A stretch of 64,000 bases of DNA from Dermanyssus gallinae (GCA_003439945.1 QVRM01007081.1:62001-126000), one strand, 5' to 3'. Shown: positions 1 through 12,310, counted from the stretch's first letter. Program-made: numbers and translations. Notes: generated by a model not told the origin, from the sequence alone.

Positions 1-900
1 GTTCCCTATTTGTTTAAAATCTACCATTACGCTATGATTGAAGCGGCAAGTCTATTGTGTATTTCTACTGCGCTGTTTCGGTTGCAGAGCCGAACTCGTT
101 ATTTAAAGAACAGTAACTGCCTCGTGCCAGTTTAGTTTGGCTTACATAGAAGCCAATCGACAGACATAGCCCTTGAACGTTTGTGACAGCATGTGCTTGA
201 ATCGGCAAAAGATGATTAAGCTTTTCTGGCCGTAGTCTTGTTGGACTTTTTTTTGGAGATTTTAATTGTTCTAAATTAAAATTTTAATGCGATTTTGGCC
301 CACCTGGATTGCACATCATCTACGGTTTGTCGGGTCAAGTCCTATCTTGCTAGTGACAGTCTTTTAAATTTGTTAAGGTCTGTTATGGTTGGACGTATTA
401 AATCTGCTTGGCAGTTAGTTGATCTGGGAAGCTGACAGGGCTCTGTTGTTGGTGTATGTTCAGTATAAACATAATATTTTTCCGGAATAAACTTATCAAC
501 CTAAGAAAGTTGATGACTTTCACTGATGACACGATATACATATTTCGGATCGACGCAGTCAATATTACCAGTGGTATAAGTACTTCAATCGCTAAAATTG
601 AAAGGATTAATAAGATTTTCAATACATTCACATTAGTCGAAAATACTACGCGTGTCTCATTGCATATGTGCGTGTTAAACAGCAAAGTTTGATAAGCAAA
701 CATTAGCCTGATTAATGACAGTTTCCTCCTAGCAAGCATCCGTCTTAATTGCTTCGCTGAGTTTTACATATCACATGTTAAACCGTAAACGGTTAACTAA
801 ATCTTTTTCGTATGTCGATAAGCAAATATTTGCCCTTTTTTATAGGCTTATAATCGTGCAGATTGACATAATCTGTCGGTAAGCTTATTTTACTACGTTG
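1..900. other. Unique AT-rich sequence, no gene recognised
   Basis: This stretch has no tandem repeat and no protein I recognise. Overlapping open frames of 78 and 113 codons lie at 456-692 (plus) and 398-739 (minus), and neither shows a motif. A short plus-strand piece with a possible donor (GTATAAGT near 567) could be an exon, but one weak site is not enough to call it. The first (AT)n run begins just after 900. Confidence 0.5.
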
Positions 901-1028
901 TCCTATATATATATATATATATATATACGTAGATAACTTACTGTTTCGTGGTATATGGCGCCTTACTGCGTTAGATTGATTGGAAACGCGTATTGTATTG
1001 TCGGATATTTAGCATATGTTCCCTTTTT

Positions 1029-1032
<4 letters not shown>

Positions 1033-1080
<48 letters not shown>
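1033..1080. repeat. (AT)n microsatellite
   Basis: A pure dinucleotide run of about 24 units. A shorter run lies at 904-928 and a third at 1163-1198. Confidence 0.97.
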
Positions 1081-1082
<2 letters not shown>

Positions 1083-1153
1083 ATAGATCAAATAGATTGG
1101 GATTTTGATATTGATACCTTGCAAGATATTTCAAGCCCGTTCATATAGATCCG

Positions 1154-1201
<48 letters not shown>

Positions 1202-1405
1202 TGCATATCTGTGTGCGCGTATATGGAATGCACAAACGAAGACGAACGGAACGGAACGGGGAGTGACGTACTTGGCCCCGAGACGGTGCCGGTAACGACT
1301 AACTGACGTCTTGACTGAGTGATTGTTGTTGCTGTTGTGACTGTTGTTGCTACAAGTGCTGCTGCTGCGTGCGCTTCTTCTGCCGCGGGCGGTGGTAGCG
1401 ACGCT

Positions 1406-1556
<151 letters not shown>

Positions 1557-1857
1557 CGTGAGCCCCGCCGCAGCTCGTGGTGCCGTTGCCGACGGTAACT
1601 AAAGCACGGTGATGTCGGGCCAACACAAGTGGTGCCGCTTCGGGAGGCCTTGATGGCGCGCGGGCGGTCGGGCGATGTCCCTCGGGCCTGCCTCTCGTCT
1701 CATGCGCGCTGGGCCGGCCCTGCCCAACAAACGAAGCAACGAACACAACGCGCCACCAGCCAACTTCGGCGAACTTCAGTGGCGGTCAGACTCACTCCCA
1801 CCAACATGATGGCCATCTTACCACCGTCCTGGCGGCCGCCGCCGCCGCCAGGGGCGA

Positions 1858-2180
1858 CAACAACAACAACAACGACGACGACGATGACGACAGCGGTACA
1901 GAAACAACAGTAGCAACAACAACAACAACAACAATAAAAACAACGACAACAACAAGAACAGCACTAACAGCACCAACAACAACAACAACAACAACAAGAA
2001 AAACAACAACAACAACGGCAACGACAACAACAACAAAAACAACAACGACGGCAGCGTTACAGAAACAACAATAGCAGCAACAAGAACAGCAGCAACAAAA
2101 ACAACAACAGCAACAACAACAACAAGAAAAACAGCAACAACAACCACAACAACAACGACAGCAACAATCACAACAGCAAT
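1858..2180 (+). repeat. Interrupted (CAA)n triplet tract
   Basis: About 320 bases of CAA units interrupted by GAC, AGC and AAA triplets. This is the opposite orientation to the TTG array 300 bases to its left. The interruptions indicate an older tract than the pure one. Confidence 0.95.
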
Positions 2181-2500
2181 AACGCCCGATGCTGACGCCC
2201 TCGATGAGCCACAGCGGCTCATCTCTCCGGACGACAGCGGACGAACCGAGTTCTACCACTCTAGTACTGCAACCACGTCTATCTACGTAGTACGACTATC
2301 CAAGCGAAGACTATCCGCGATCTGTGTCCGCGATCCGCCTCTATCTATGCGCGCAATTCAATCAGTCAGGCAGTCAGTGAGTCAGTGAGTCAGCGGTTGC
2401 AGTTGCGGCAGTGATGCCGTACGATGAAGAAGATTCGCACGGAGACAAACGTACACAGATTCGTACATAGATAGATCCACAGATATAGAGAAAGAGAAGA

Positions 2501-2554
<54 letters not shown>
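2501..2554. repeat. (AT)n microsatellite
   Basis: A run of about 27 AT units with one GT interruption. A CAG/TTG tract follows at 2605-2645. Confidence 0.96.
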
Positions 2555-2556
<2 letters not shown>

Positions 2557-2847
2557 GTACAGACAGACGCGCAAGCACACAGTTAGTTCACTTGCCGTTG
2601 GCTTGACATGATGCTGATGTTGCTGTTGTTGTTGTTGTTGTTGTTGGATTTTGGCACGCTGACACGGCTCTGAGAAAAGGCAATTCTTCACCTGCTGGTA
2701 GTCTATTGTGGTGATTTGCCGTTATAATTTTATTCGTCTGACAATTATTCTCCCGTACGTGCAACGTATCGGCAAGATTTTGGAAAATTAAAAAACGTTT
2801 AGAGCGTTTAACAAGCTTTTTCGTTCAAAGGCTGGAATACTGCTGCT

Positions 2848-2891
2848 GTTGCTGCAAGTTATACTCGAGCTGTCGTTGCTGTTGTTGTCAT

Positions 2892-2925
<34 letters not shown>

Positions 2926-3600
2926 GTTGTTGTCGTCGTCGTCGTCGTCATTGTTGTTGTTGTTGTTGTTGACGACCTTAAACCTCGTCGTCGTCGCCGT
3001 CCTGCTCGTCGATTGCGCCGACGAGATTCCGACGAGAAAAGATGGAGGAAGAAGAACGAAGAAGCACACCGTTTAGCACAACTGAATTTCTGGCAGCTTC
3101 ATTGGTATTCCTCGCTTGATCCGCGTCTCTGATCCACCGCCATTATCATCATCACCATCATCGTCCCCACGGTTGCCACGGTCGCCAGTTGCCATCAGCG
3201 CCCCCATCACCATCACAATAATCATCATCAAAGTCACTGTCGTTATCACATTGACGACGACAACAACAACAACAACAACATCAACAGCAACAGTAACAAC
3301 AATAAGAACGACAAAACGACTGTACCACTGACAACGACCACGACACAATTGACAACAAATCCGGCAGTAGCAGCAGCAACTGCAACTGTAACAGCAGCAG
3401 CAGCAACAACAACTGCAACAAAAACAACAAAGACAACAACAACAGCGGCCATTTCGGAAGCGCCCACTCGGGTTGCCGTTGATCCAGGCACAATTTCGTC
3501 ACAGTATTCTCACTCATATCAACAACAACCGCCAAGTAATAACAACAACAACAACAACAACAACAGCAGCAACAACAACAATATCGTCTGTGGTATTACC
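2848..3600. repeat. Cluster of TTG, GTC and CAA triplet tracts
   Basis: TTG and CGT units run from 2848 to 2970, then orientation switches to CAA, ACG and CAG units over 3250-3600. The 3130-3240 stretch between is rich in CAT/ATC triplets. All open frames here are homopolymeric translations of repeats. Confidence 0.9.
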
Positions 3601-4489
3601 ATACACAGCAGTTTCAGCGGCGGCACCAACGGTGAATTCTCGCACATACATACATACGTGTGAATTACGACTGTAAAATGATTTCGCTACGATGACCTTG
3701 CGTTTAAACACGTCCGCGTCTTAGTTGTTGCTGTTGTTGTGGTTGTTGCTGCTGCTGCTATCGCGTCCGAAGAAGAACGCCAGCCAATATCGGGAGCAAG
3801 CGGCAAATACATGCCTGTTGAATCTACGGTAGAGCACTTATTTAATATCAAATTAACTAAGTAGCCTAGAATCTCAATATTTTGTCACCCCGAAAGATGT
3901 GGCTTGTTCGGAGCGCCTCAGAGTTCTGCTTGCAACGGCACACACAAACACACCAATTATCGCAGCGTATTTCATTACCGAACAAGTACTAACCAGAGAA
4001 CATGCTTGTGCCACATTCATAGCAATTTATATCACATTACATATGTGTGTTTGTTTACACGCCCATGTATATGATAATTAGGTTGTTATATAATTCGGTG
4101 CGCCGATAAAAGTAGAAGGATGCTAATCAAGAAGGAAGAAACGCGATTAAAAGAGCCAAACGCAGTCACCCTGCACCGTCAGCGTATTATTAATATTCCA
4201 CTTAACTTGCGGACGATGGTTCTGGATGGCAACCTGAGCAGAAGCTGTGCAATTCAGCCACTTTATGGTGTTGGAAATTTTTCTATAGATTGATTGGATC
4301 TACAACAAGCAGAGTCTGATCAGTTTATCAATTCGGTTTAACGTTACTTCTCTAACTTATTTTTCTTAGACCCAGAACATTTGTAAACGATGTTGTTGAA
4401 CTTGTTGAAATTTCCGTCGGTAGAGTGCACCCAGTTGTGAAGTATGCTAGTGCAGACAATGTATGAATAAATATATATATACATATATA

Positions 4490-4521
4490 CGAGGTGTGCT
4501 CAAAAAGTATCGCGACTTTTG
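4490..4521 (+). repeat. Mariner left terminal inverted repeat
   Basis: The repeat begins CGAGGTGTGCTCAAAAAGT and ends ATCGCGACTTTTG. It is the complete copy and defines what is missing on the right. Confidence 0.92.
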
Positions 4522-4694
4522 AATTTTCGCGGGTTACGTATATTCGAATTTCGATTTTTTGTGGCGTTATGTTGGTACTCATGTCTCTCACTTATGCCGA
4601 CAAGCTCGGCCATTTTGAATGTTCACTTAATTGTTGACAGCTGCTTTGCTTGCACGTGTTTTGGATCGTCTTCGATTTTTACCTATTCAAAAAA

Positions 4695-5755
4695 ATGGAT
4701 CAAAGAACCTGTATCAAATTTTGTGTGAACAACGAAATTAAGTGCGCGGATGCATTCCGAATGTTGACTGTGGCATACGGAGAAGCTACCTTGGGCCGAA
4801 GCAACGTTTATCGGTGGTACAAAATGTTCTCAGAAGGCCGAGAAGATGTGAACGACGAAGAGCGTGCCGGACGCCCGAGCACTTCAACAACAGACGAAAA
4901 AATTAATGAAGTGGAGAAAATGATATTGGCCAATCGTCGAATCACCGTTAGAGAAGTTGCTGAGGACCTAAACATATCGATTGGCTCGTGCCATTCGATT
5001 TTTATCAATGATTTGGGCATGAGACGGGTCGCCGCGAAATTCGTACCAAAATTGCTCAATTGCGACCAAAAACAGCATCGCATGAACATTGCTAATGAGA
5101 TGTTGGACTCTGTCCGCGACGACCCAAATTTGCTCCAGAGGGTCATAACTGGTGACGAATCGTGGGTTCATGGTTATGACGTGGAAACCAAAGCTCAATC
5201 ATCTCAATGGAAGCTGCCGCACGAACCAAGACCGAAAAAAGCGCGCCAAGTTCGGTCGAATGTGAAAGTTTTGCTGACAGTTTTCTTCGATTGCATGGGC
5301 GTGGTGCATCATGAGTTCTTGCCACAGGGTAGAACGGTCAATAAGGAATATTACCTGCAAGTTATGCGCAATTTGCGCGAAGCAATCCGCCAGAAACGCC
5401 CGGATTTGTGGAAGAACAAAAATTGGCTTTTGCACCACGATAACGCCCCTGCTCACACATCGTTGCTTGTGCGCGAGTTTTTGGCCAAAAACAACACACT
5501 AATGATGCCGCAGCCACCGTATTCCCCAGATCTGGCCCCCTGTGACTTTTTCTTGTTCCCTAAACTGAAGAGGCCCATGAAAGGACGACGTTACGCTACG
5601 CTTGACGAGATAAAGACGGCATCGAAGGAGGAACTGAACAAGATAAAAAAAATGGTTTTTTGAAGTGCTTCGAAGATTGGAAAAACCGTTGGCACAAGTG
5701 TATAATATCTCATGGGGATTACTTTGAAGGGGACAAAATAGATATTCATGAATAA
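4695..5755 (+). pseudogene. Mariner transposase, frameshifted near the C-terminus
   Basis: A cut-and-paste transposase of the Tc1/mariner superfamily, which acts in the nucleus on the element's own inverted repeats. I use the ATG at 4695 because it opens the canonical MDQRTCIKFC start; 15 upstream codons look like leader. From that Met, residues 1-110 hold the paired helix-turn-helix DNA-binding region. A linker motif (KFVPKLL, about 115-121) stands where mariners have WVPHEL. The catalytic triad is visible as TGDES (Asp154), HHDNAPAH (Asp249) and YSPDLAPCD (Asp284). The 34 residues between the last two make it DD34D. The first frame stops at 5661-5663 after 322 residues. The missing tail (KCFEDWKNRWHK to HE, stop 5753-5755) continues in another frame from 5663, so an indel at the A-run near 5645-5652 broke it. 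No other internal stop is present, so decay is recent. Confidence 0.95.
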
Positions 5756-5777
5756 ATGAATAATTTTTGAAAAAACA

Positions 5778-5798
5778 CAAAAGTCGCGATACTTTTTG
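5778..5798 (-). repeat. Mariner right inverted repeat, outer end lost
   Basis: Twenty-one bases are the exact reverse complement of the inner left repeat (CAAAAGTCGCGATACTTTTTG). The terminal 11 bases expected (AGCACACCTCG) are replaced by AT repeat. Confidence 0.93.
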
Positions 5799-6116
5799 TA
5801 TATATATTTATAGATGTGTGCAATACCTTTAGTACACAGTTGTGCTGTGTCTATTGACATGTGATATGTGAAAGCAAGCACCGGCGATATGGCCACCATC
5901 TGACTCGAAATGCTCAATTCTACCGTAGGAACCATTTTTTCCGCGACAGAAATTCGCACAAGTAGCGAAGTATTGCACAGCTCGTTTGTTTACGTCAAGC
6001 TTTACAACGGCTCGGCTAACCTGTAAGGGCAGAGCTTCAGACAGCCGCTGGGCCCCGGCTACTACGACAGGCAACAATTGCAACGACAAACACTGTTTTG
6101 TTTTTCTCTTCATGTC

Positions 6117-6120
<4 letters not shown>

Positions 6121-6158
<38 letters not shown>

Positions 6159-6420
6159 GCTGTGCATAACTGTGTGTTTTTGTGCTCGACGACGCCGTGG
6201 ACCGCAACAGACGACTGAGCCCGTGAGCGACAGTTTCATTGAACTCATCGATCGAAATATATAGGTGTAGAATGTACGGATTCGGCGGGGGGCGATGGAT
6301 GAACAGGGGAGGGGGGGTTGTTGTTGCTGCTGCTGTTGTTGTTGTTGCTGTTGCCGTTGCTGTTGTTGCTGTTGGTGCTGTTGCTTTTGTTGTTGTTGTC
6401 GTTGTTGCTTTTTGTTATCG
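6121..6420. repeat. (AT)n followed by a (TTG/CTG)n tract
   Basis: AT units occupy 6121-6151. Interrupted TTG, CTG and GCT units run from 6317 to 6420. The sequence between is unique with no recognised gene. Confidence 0.92.
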
Positions 6421-7231
6421 TTGTTCGCCTAGCCGCTTCTCGTAAGCTTTGCAGACAGGCAGTTCGAGCTATTTTACTATAGTAGTAGTAGTAGTAGTAC
6501 TGGTGGTCGCCGAGCTTTGCTTCTGGATGCTGCTGATGCTGTTGCAGCTACTGATGCTACCGCTGTTGCTGTTGCCGCTGCCGCTGCTGCCGAGGACTAC
6601 CACTTACTGTAGACGCGTCGCAATTAATTGTGTTATCGTCGGTGTCACGATATGGTCGATATGGCCGATTGACGATCAATGTGGTGGCTCATTTGGGCCC
6701 CGGCTATGCCTTGCGTTACCTTGTTTTTTTGTCTCGTGTCGCGCGAGCCGAGCTGCGGCAGGCCTGCCTCTTCTGGCCTGACTGGCCAATCTTTCCGTCG
6801 GTGGTCGTCTCGTCTGTAGACTGATCGCCTGGTTGGTTCGTTGGTTGCTTGGTTGCTCGCTGCTTGGCCGGCCGGCCTCGCTCGTCGCACCGCTGCTCCA
6901 CACAACGTTAAAGTCGTTGACGAAATTTAAAGTACCTTCAAGAAATTTATAGGGGCGCTGACAGCATCACCCCTCTCCTCCTCACCCCCCGCCCCCTCCC
7001 CCTTCCGCCCTCCCCCATACTCCTCTATTCCTTCGTACGGCCGCCTTCCTCCCCTGCCGTCTATACTGCGGTGGTGGTGCGCGGATATGTCGCTGCCTCC
7101 CTTACCGCCTACCATAGCACTATCACCACTATCATCATCATCATCACTACCACCACCAGCGTCGTCGCTCTAGTATCATCGTTGCCTTTGTATGCTACGT
7201 ATATAAGCTATATACGCTAGATATATATACG

Positions 7232-7237
<6 letters not shown>

Positions 7238-7287
<50 letters not shown>
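7238..7287. repeat. (AT)n microsatellite
   Basis: About 25 units, preceded by imperfect ATAC/GTAT units from 7205. Confidence 0.96.
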
Positions 7288-7288
<1 letters not shown>

Positions 7289-7479
7289 GTATATATATGC
7301 TTAAGTCGGTATACGTGTCGTGGATGGCCGCACACGTCACGGCAGGGCAGGGCAGCGCACCGCCGTCATCATCGTCATCATCATCAGCATCATCAATGTG
7401 ACCATCAAGATGTGCGTACGCTCATGTATGTGCGCACACACACACACACACATGGATACAGATACATCTAGATAAATAT

Positions 7480-7570
7480 AATCGATAGATTGATAGGTAG
7501 ATATATAGATTGATAGATAGATAGGTAGGTAGGTAGATAGATAGATATGTATCTAGCGAGATAGATAGCT
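7480..7570 (+). repeat. (GATA/GGTA)n tetranucleotide tract
   Basis: Imperfect GATA units grade into GGTA units near 7526-7540. This is the clearest tetranucleotide satellite in the window. Confidence 0.9.
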
Positions 7571-7705
7571 GTGGGCTTAGATCGAAATACGTCGTCTCTA
7601 GAACGTCGTCTCTACCGTTGATTGGTGGCCGGCTAACAGATCGTCTGCCCGACCGTACGAACGAATTCTCGAGATAAGCCCGAGGATGGCGGCGCTGCTG
7701 TACTA

Positions 7706-8003
7706 CCTGTTGTTGTTGTTGCTGTTACTGTTGTTGTTGTTGTTGTTTTGTTGGTGATGCTGTTCTTATTGTTACTGTTGCGGCTGTTGTTGTTGCTGCT
7801 GCTGCTGTTATTGTTGCTGCTGTTGGTGATGCTGCTGTTATTGTTGTTGCTGTTGGTGATGCTGCTCTTATTGTTGCGGCTGTTGTTGTTGTTGCTGCTG
7901 CTGCTGTTATTGTTGTTGTTGGTGATGGTGCTCTTATTGTTGCTGCTGCGGCTGTTGTTGTTGTCGTTGTTATTGTTGTGGTCGTCGTTGTTGTTATTGC
8001 TCC
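7706..8003 (+). repeat. Interrupted (TTG/CTG)n tract with a higher-order unit
   Basis: About 300 bases of TTG, CTG and ATT triplets. A longer motif around GGTGATGCTGCT recurs near 7829, 7856 and 7921, so the array has partial higher-order duplication of segments of about 30 bases and more. Confidence 0.9.
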
Positions 8004-8467
8004 TTCTTCCGCGCCTTGATGCGCAGACCTTAGGCATAGAAGCTTAGTTACTTGTGGCTGACTGCGCTTGTCCACGTTTGTCTGTTTATTTGTTTGGGAT
8101 CTGGTTGACCCTGGCCGGTCCACCCTGGACAGCCTCCTCCTGCTCCTTCTCCTCCTGCTTTTCCTCTTCCCCTCGTGCCCCGCACCCAGGCCAAGAATCC
8201 TTGGAATGTTGTGATGAAGAAGAAGATGCAGCCGCCGTCACCGCCATTTGTCGTAGAGGTTTCAAGTTGTTGTTGTTGTTGTTGTTGCTGTTGTTGTTGT
8301 TTTTGTTGCTGCTTCTACTGGCAGTGGTGGTGGTGTTATTGTTGATCTTTCCCTTCTACTGTATCTCTTTGATTTCATCGTTGTCGTTGTTGTCGTTGTT
8401 GCTGTGTTGTCACTTGGTAGAGTGAAGCCTCTGCGCGAATATTTTCGATCTGTATATCTTATCTATG

Positions 8468-8469
<2 letters not shown>

Positions 8470-8507
<38 letters not shown>

Positions 8508-8694
8508 CCCTTTGACCTATCGGTAAAACAATTTTCTGTCTACGTACATTAATTAAGTTTCTATCTATCTACATATGGAAGACGAAATGAAAGAGAACAC
8601 GAAAGAAACTAGGCGAGCGGCCACCAGAGTTCATTCAAATGTTGCTCTTGGTTTAGACTTAACAGACTCGGATTTGCTCTCTTTCTCTCTCTCT

Positions 8695-8728
<34 letters not shown>
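8470..8728. repeat. Two (AT)n runs around unique sequence
   Basis: AT units at 8470-8504 and 8699-8728. The second follows a TC run (8678-8697). The sequence between shows no gene. Confidence 0.93.
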
Positions 8729-8731
<3 letters not shown>

Positions 8732-9090
8732 AAACAGAAAAATAGAACAAAATATATATACATGTACCCTCGATTCTTCTGCTTTTCCGGTATTGTTTTG
8801 ACCATTCGTCATTTCGTGTGCGGTGGTATGTTGCGCTGGCGATTGTGCTGCTATAGGTTGATTATAGCTTTTGTTGTTTATTTATCTGTTTCCGTCTCTC
8901 TCTCTCTCTTCGGCGTGCACGCTTTCTGTCTCTCTCCTCTTTGTTTACGTATCAAGTTAATGACATCTGTTGGCCCCTGTTGGTGTTCGAATGTGGCATT
9001 GGCCACCCATGCTGCCACCATGTACACCATGCTGCCACCGTTCCATAGACTACCACTGCGTGCGACAACAACAACAACTACAAACATTAC

Positions 9091-9180
9091 ATGTACTAAA
9101 AGTACTACATGTACTACAAGTACTGCATGTACTACAAGTACTGCATGTACTACAAGTACTATATGCACTACAAGCAGTAC
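9091..9180 (+). repeat. 18-bp minisatellite, five units
   Basis: Five head-to-tail units of 18 bases with consensus ATGTACTACAAGTACTGC, at 9091, 9109, 9127, 9145 and 9163. The inner units are identical or nearly so; the first and last have diverged. Each unit carries GTACT and AGTAC, so neighbouring units can fold into hairpins. A multiple of three keeps both strands open, but the translation (Cys-Thr-Thr-Ser-Thr) is repeat artefact. Confidence 0.93.
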
Positions 9181-9550
9181 GAGCAGTACTCCTGGTATTG
9201 CGACCACTTCAGACGTGTTTCAACGCCTGCTGGCCTGCACCAGCTACAACGTACACCTAAACCAATATTATCATGATGTACATACACACATGTGTGTAGT
9301 GGGACGTGTGTGTATGCATACACGTGCTGTTGTTGTTGTTGTTGTTGTTGTTTTCGTGTTGTTGTCATTGTGCGTGTCTAGTCGATCAACAACACTAGAC
9401 TAGATATCATACGGTGCTGCCTTCGTCACTGCTCGTTCGAATCGCACGTTGATCGCCGCATACCACCGTTGCCGCTGCACATTTTGACTAGGGTTGCCGT
9501 GAACATGTCGCTACAGTTTTCTTCTAATTCCTCCCTCTCTTGCGCTTTCT

Positions 9551-9675
<125 letters not shown>

Positions 9676-10797
9676 AATTCTCTTTTAAGCTTCTGCATTT
9701 CGTTTCTCTTATCGTGTGCGTTTTTTTTTGTTGGCCTGTGGCTGTTTGAGATTACGGCACGAACACTATGGGATTGTTGCTGCCGGCCGCTCCGCCGGCT
9801 TTGGTGGGGGGTTATTGATTGCCTGGTTAGCTGCCTACTTACCACTCGTTCACCGGGGACAAATCCGCGCAAGCGGACAAATCAACAGCGCCGATCCGAC
9901 ACCGAACGAGACCCACTAATAGTAATAGTAGGATGGTTGTTTCTCGTCGACGACACATTGCAGATGATGCAGTTGACTCTAATGACAATGATGATAATGA
10001 TGATAATGATGGTGATGGTGATGATGATGATACTGATAGTGATGATGATGGTCGTGATGAAGGCGACGAAAGCCACAACAACCAGAGTCCTAGATCCATG
10101 GTCGACTACGATATCAGTAAAGAACGGCGGCAGCAGCAACAACAACAACAACGCATGGTCAACAACAATAACAAATGATCATAATCAACAACAACAACAA
10201 CAAGTAAAAAAGGAACATAAGTAACCCCCAAACCAGTAGCAAAAGCACTTTTCATCTTGTCGCCTCATTGAGCTCAATGCTTTTTCTCAATTCGCATCTC
10301 CTTCGTGCTGCTTCAGCAGGTTCACCATCACCATCAGGTTACATCGAACTACCACCACCTCCGCTCGTAGCGACAATGCCAACAACAGCGATATATCGGC
10401 GACGCGGTTTTCTTCGTATCTGGCCGGTGTTTCTTTTGCTGCCATGTGACGGTTGTCTCAATGCCACTACCGATATACGGTTGTAGAATTGTGGGTTCAG
10501 CGGCGCTAATAGCAACAACAGAACACAGAGGTAGGCAAACAGACAACACGATTGGCTAACCCTATGAGCGTAACTTAGTATGACTACTGACAGACCATCG
10601 CGAGTGTAATGGAGTCCACTCGATCCTAAATATAAGTTCCGCTTCTAGGCACAATGTATTCTTTTTCTACTTTTCCTTCTTCAGCCTACTACTTATATTG
10701 TGCCTATTTTGGTTTATTTAGAACACCCCAACCCACATGGAGGTGCATAGTCGTCTCCACAATGCTGGTCAATTAAACGACGACAGCTCAGTTGTCC

Positions 10798-10985
10798 GTT
10801 GAACCCGGAGGCGTGGTGCGTTCCGCCTGCGCCCCGCGACCGGAAAAGACACTAGATAGGTGCGCGGGTTCGAGCCCCACCGTTGCACCGATTTGTATTT
10901 ATGGGGAAGGGCGCCTATGAAGCATTGCAAAAAGCAGTCTCGTGGACGTTAAATCTTGGCTGAGGTTCAGCCCGAAAAGTATATT
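10798..10985 (+). mobile_element. tRNA-derived SINE, copy 1
   Basis: A 188-bp short retroposon flanked by AGCTCAGTTGTCC (10785-10797) and AGTTCAGTTGTCC (10986-10998), a 13-bp target-site duplication with one mismatch. It starts GTTGAACCCGG. A perfect polymerase III box B (GGTTCGAGCCC) is at 10867-10877. Box A is degraded by a small deletion. The body ends CTTGGCTGAGGTTCAGCCCGAAAA, as in the other copies. SINEs of this type depend on a partner LINE for mobility. Confidence 0.93.
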
Positions 10986-11227
10986 AGTTCAGTTGTCCAG
11001 CTTGAGTTGTCCAACACGGGAGTTGTCCAGCTGAGCGCTGTCAATTTCTCAAACTAAGAACGCTTAGCCTCAAGGCCGGCAAAACGCATTCAACAATGTT
11101 TTCGATCCGATATGGTCGATGTCGTTGTCTCTCTCTCTCTCGCTCTCTCAGCACGACTTACTGGTGCGCAGGTTCGGATCGGCAAATCATTTGTATAAAC
11201 GAGCATGAACAAGAGAACCGAAAATTG

Positions 11228-11760
11228 TTGGCGCTGCTGCTGCTGCTGCTGAAGTAGCTCCAGTATTATTATTATTATTATTAATATTCTTGTTGTTGTT
11301 GTTTTTGCTGTTGTTGTTGTTACTATAACAACTATATCTATTACTTCTGTTTTATATAGCTGCTATCATTGCAAAGCGAAGCCACACCGTTTCGCAAGCC
11401 CGCACAGGAACGTTGTGTTGTGCCGCCTTGTCAGCCGAATTACGTTGTACATACATTGGCGGCGTCAACTTTCTTTTCCAGACTTCAGTCGTTAGCTCTT
11501 TGGGACGCCATTTGGTGTTTGATGTGCGTGTGTTTTTCTCAATGTTACGACGATTTTGTTTATGTTAGCGTTGTTTCTGACTACCTATCTACCTCTGCCT
11601 TCGCTGGTATCAATCACTTCTCTGTTTGTTTGCGCGTTTGTTTTTGTTGCTGTTATTTTATTGTTGCTGTTGTTGTTGCTATTGTTGTTGCTGCTGCTGC
11701 TGCTGTTTAAATCGTCGCTATTATTGTTGTTGTTGTTGGTGCTGCTGCTGCTGCTGTTAA
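11228..11760 (+). repeat. CTG/ATT/TTG triplet tracts
   Basis: CTG and ATT runs at 11232-11285 are followed by TTG units to 11320. A second tract of TTG and CTG lies at 11638-11757. The sequence between (11340-11630) is unique and stays open on plus for most of its length, with no recognisable domain. Confidence 0.88.
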
Positions 11761-12058
11761 AATCGTCATTGTTGTCGTCGTCGTGTCTTGTTGGCAGCCG
11801 TCATCTTGCTCCTCTTTGGTATTGCCGGTACGTTTGCCGGTGCGACCGCTATCCGGGTAGTTATTGATACGTATTGTTACGGCCGCTGCTTCTGTGTCTG
11901 GCACTTCTGTCGTACTATCGAATCCGTCGCCGCCGCCGCCATTGTTGTTTACGTTCACGGTTGCGTTTGCGATGTTCAATTGAAATAAATAGCCCTCGTC
12001 ATGGCCGGTTCCCACACTTGCCAGAGACGCGTCAAGCAATGCAGTGCCACTGGTTCGC

Positions 12059-12071
12059 GTATATATATATA

Positions 12072-12111
<40 letters not shown>
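12059..12111. repeat. (AT)n microsatellite
   Basis: About 25 units with one CT interruption near the left end. Confidence 0.95.
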
Positions 12112-12114
<3 letters not shown>

Positions 12115-12261
12115 CGCCGAAGCCAAATAATGTATGTGCCCAGATGCGTTGCAAGAACGGAGCGCATAAACAATATGTACGCCTGGCGCGTTTGCCAGAG
12201 ATATTCACAACAGGACTGAGCACATCCCTTCTGCGACCAGTTTTTTTTTTTCTCATCACCC

Positions 12262-12310
12262 TTTACGACATGAATAAAGGAGTTTTCTATTCTATTCTAT
12301 TCTATTCTAT
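12262..12310 (+). mobile_element. Possible non-LTR retrotransposon 3' tail
   Basis: ACATGAATAAAGGAGTTTT passes into five to six units of the pentamer TTCTA (12285-12310). An AATAAA-containing segment ending in a short tandem repeat rather than poly-A is the usual 3' terminus of several LINE clades. I see no reverse transcriptase frame upstream, so this would be a heavily 5'-truncated copy. A simple pentanucleotide microsatellite is the alternative. Confidence 0.4.

Larger units (their letters stand above)
4490..5798 (+). mobile_element. Mariner (DD34D) DNA transposon, decayed
   Basis: A 1.3-kb mariner-family element encoding one transposase on the plus strand. The left inverted repeat starts directly after a TA dinucleotide at 4488-4489, the expected mariner target. 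The inner 21 bases of the inverted repeat match perfectly at the right end (5778-5798). The outer 11 bases of the right repeat are absent and the sequence passes into TATATATATTTA. With one defective end and a frameshifted transposase, the copy should be immobile in cis. Length agrees with the roughly 1.3 kb usual for mariner. I do not assign a subfamily. Confidence 0.95.

Noticed and set aside
1792..2259. 155- and 134-codon frames rich in Cys, Val or Leu
   Set aside because: They are translations of the interrupted CAA tract in two frames; composition follows the repeat.
10867..10877. Perfect polymerase III box B as a tRNA gene
   Set aside because: It recurs in other copies with a shared non-tRNA tail and target duplications, so it belongs to a SINE.
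11160..11260. Minus-strand poly-Gln frame ending at GTAAGTC
   Set aside because: The frame begins in a CTG/CAG repeat and only the donor supports it.
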